DNA of 64,000 bases from positions 434,001 to 498,000 of the forward strand of contig NZ_SHNN01000001.1 of NCBI RefSeq assembly GCF_026262625.1, in the 5' to 3' direction. Numbering within the stretch: position 1 is the first letter of the stretch; the number at the start of each line of letters is the position of its first letter. This document shows positions 62,851 to 64,000 of the stretch, piece after piece. The position numbers and the translations under genes were made by a program. This DNA comes from Candidatus Litorirhabdus singularis. Lineage in GTDB: Bacteria > Pseudomonadota > Gammaproteobacteria > Pseudomonadales > Halieaceae. The notes under the pieces are model-generated. The model was not told the origin of the DNA and did no database searches. It saw only the letters and a program-made list of their open reading frames with translations.

Positions 62851-64000
62851 ATGAATATTGATTTTTCCCCTGAAGAACAGGCGTTCCGCGATGAAGTGCA
62901 CGCGTTCCTGCAGGACGAACTACCGCAAGATATTAGCGAGCGAGTAAAACTGGGCCTGCATCTTGAAAAAGAAGATTACGTACGCTGGCAAAAGATTCTC
63001 AATCAGCGCGGCTGGGTAGCACCCAATTGGCCCGTGGAGTACGGCGGCACTGGCTGGAGCTCGACCCAAAAATATATCTGGGAGAACGAACGCACCATGG
63101 CCGGGGCACCTGAGGTGATAGCGTTTGGTACCAAAATGGTGGCGCCGGTTATTTATACCTTCGGTACCGATGAGCAAAAAGAACAGTTTCTACCAGACAT
63201 CTTGGCCAGCAATGTGTGGTGGTGTCAGGGCTATTCTGAGCCGAATTCCGGTTCCGACCTCGCCTCACTGCGCACCAGCGCCGTGCGCGATGGCGATGAT
63301 TACATCGTCAATGGCACCAAGACCTGGACAACATTAGGACAATATGCCGACTGGATGTTTTGTCTGGTGCGCACCGGCGGACCCGAGGTCAAAAATCAGC
63401 AGGCAATTTCATTCTTGCTTATCGATATGACCACCCCCGGCATTACAGTTTCACCTATCTACCTGCTAGACGGCACTCGCGAAGTTAACGAAATACATTT
63501 TGAAAATGTACGGGTACCGGTCAGCAACCGCATCGGTGAGGAGAACGAGGGCTGGACCTACGCCAAGGTTCTGCTCACGCACGAGCGCACCGGTACCGCC
63601 AACGTTGCCAATTCCAAGAGTCGTCTGGCCAGCCTGAAAGAGCGCGCAGCCCAGTCACCACTGGCCACCGACCCTATCTGGCAGCAAAAAGTTGCCGATG
63701 CCGAAATAGAATTGCTGGCACTCGAATATACAGAATTGCGCACTCTGGCGGCAGTCAGCACCGGCAAGGCGCCAGGCCCTGAGTCCTCTATTCTCAAACT
63801 AATTGGCACCGAAGTGCTGCAGGCGATCGACGAATTGAATGTGGAACTGGCAGGTTATTACGGTTCGGCATTCGTGCCAGAGCAGTTTGAACCGGACTAT
63901 AACGATATCATGATTGGCCCGGACCAGACCGCAAACAGTGCGCCGACCTATTTCAATCACCGCAAGACCACTATCTACGGTGGCAGCAACGAGATTCAGA
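62851..64000 (+). CDS. Acyl-CoA dehydrogenase (partial, runs off right edge)
   Basis: At least 383 residues are visible. The enzyme has the acyl-CoA dehydrogenase N-terminal helical domain (EEQAFRDEVHAFLQDELP), the FAD-binding middle (GYSEPNSGSDLASLRT, NGTKTWTT) and the C-terminal YGGSNEIQ at the edge, which in the family lies close to the end. So only about a dozen residues are missing. It introduces a 2,3-double bond into acyl-CoA esters with FAD. The ATG at 62851 follows GAGG. The length and sequence resemble FadE types used for long or branched chains, including steroid side chains, but the substrate is not proven. Confidence 0.93.
   Translation, partial: MNIDFSPEEQAFRDEVHAFLQDELPQDISERVKLGLHLEKEDYVRWQKILNQRGWVAPNWPVEYGGTGWSSTQKYIWENERTMAGAPEVIAFGTKMVAPVIYTFGTDEQKEQFLPDILASNVWWCQGYSEPNSGSDLASLRTSAVRDGDDYIVNGTKTWTTLGQYADWMFCLVRTGGPEVKNQQAISFLLIDMTTPGITVSPIYLLDGTREVNEIHFENVRVPVSNRIGEENEGWTYAKVLLTHERTGTANVANSKSRLASLKERAAQSPLATDPIWQQKVADAEIELLALEYTELRTLAAVSTGKAPGPESSILKLIGTEVLQAIDELNVELAGYYGSAFVPEQFEPDYNDIMIGPDQTANSAPTYFNHRKTTIYGGSNEIQ

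Noticed and set aside
1-64000. CRISPR arrays, insertion sequences, prophage or integron modules
   Set aside because: No regular spaced repeats, transposase or integrase motifs or terminal inverted repeats were noticed anywhere in the window.

Overview
This 64 kb window looks like chromosomal DNA of a free-living, probably marine gammaproteobacterium, perhaps near the OM60/NOR5-Halieaceae or Cellvibrionales-type groups. That placement is inferred from gene content: gammaproteobacterial-type argA, a TIGR02647-like protein, a TonB-dependent receptor, a PEP-CTERM protein, PQQ enzymes and many lipid/steroid-type oxidoreductases. No phage, transposon, integron or CRISPR array is visible. Coding density is high, with genes on both strands and several tightly overlapped operons.

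Layout. 1-5077 (minus): a giant secreted RTX protein (LEPR-XLL-like N-terminus, DUF4347, calcium-binding nonapeptide repeats), cut by the left edge, behind a TolC-type outer-membrane gene. 5434-10204 (minus): a lipoprotein-like Nudix hydrolase, a glycine-zipper envelope protein, ArgA and a membrane-anchored PQQ dehydrogenase. 10346-14497: a TIGR02647-like protein, a carotenoid oxygenase, a RIO-type kinase and a YHYH lipoprotein. 14583-22622: a zinc alcohol dehydrogenase, a Baeyer-Villiger-type monooxygenase with a small membrane protein, a cation/proton antiporter, a flavodoxin-fold protein, an alpha/beta hydrolase and an acyl-CoA synthetase. tRNA-Gly(CCC) is at 22656-22729. 22866-27638: a nitroreductase, a decayed sulfotransferase-like fragment, a methyltransferase, a TPR-sulfotransferase and a GPH-type transporter. 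28192-30761: a ketosteroid isomerase with its catalytic residues intact, a second NTF2-like protein, and a translationally coupled DUF3833-PPOX-SOUL trio. 30758-36386: a HAD-acyltransferase fusion, a GH29 fucosidase lipoprotein, a third NTF2-like protein, a polysaccharide deacetylase and a sterol desaturase-type hydroxylase. 36739-41617: a PEP-CTERM/DUF4114 protein behind a near-consensus sigma-54 promoter, an MMPL/RND exporter and a redoxin-cytochrome c-copper monooxygenase fusion. 41643-48295 (minus): a five-gene overlapping operon of a haem-PQQ sugar dehydrogenase and a complete Dpp/Opp-type ABC importer. 48446-64000: an FMN-fold PPOX protein, a YghU-type GST, an OYE/dienoyl-CoA reductase, a 3-alpha-hydroxysteroid dehydrogenase-like SDR, a TonB receptor, an MDR oxidoreductase, a D-aminoacylase-type amidohydrolase with an SDR, a GGDEF-EAL protein, another SDR and an acyl-CoA dehydrogenase cut by the right edge.

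How it fits together. Many enzymes match oxidative breakdown of hydrophobic alicyclic compounds (steroids, terpenoids, apocarotenoids): the Delta5-3-ketosteroid isomerase, the 3-alpha-HSD-like SDR next to an OYE and a TonB receptor, the BVMO, several SDR/MDR dehydrogenases, the acyl-CoA ligase and the acyl-CoA dehydrogenase. This is an inference from family membership; the genes are scattered in several small operons rather than one catabolic cluster. The other theme is the cell envelope: type I secretion, a PEP-CTERM protein with apparent sigma-54 control, and several lipoproteins.
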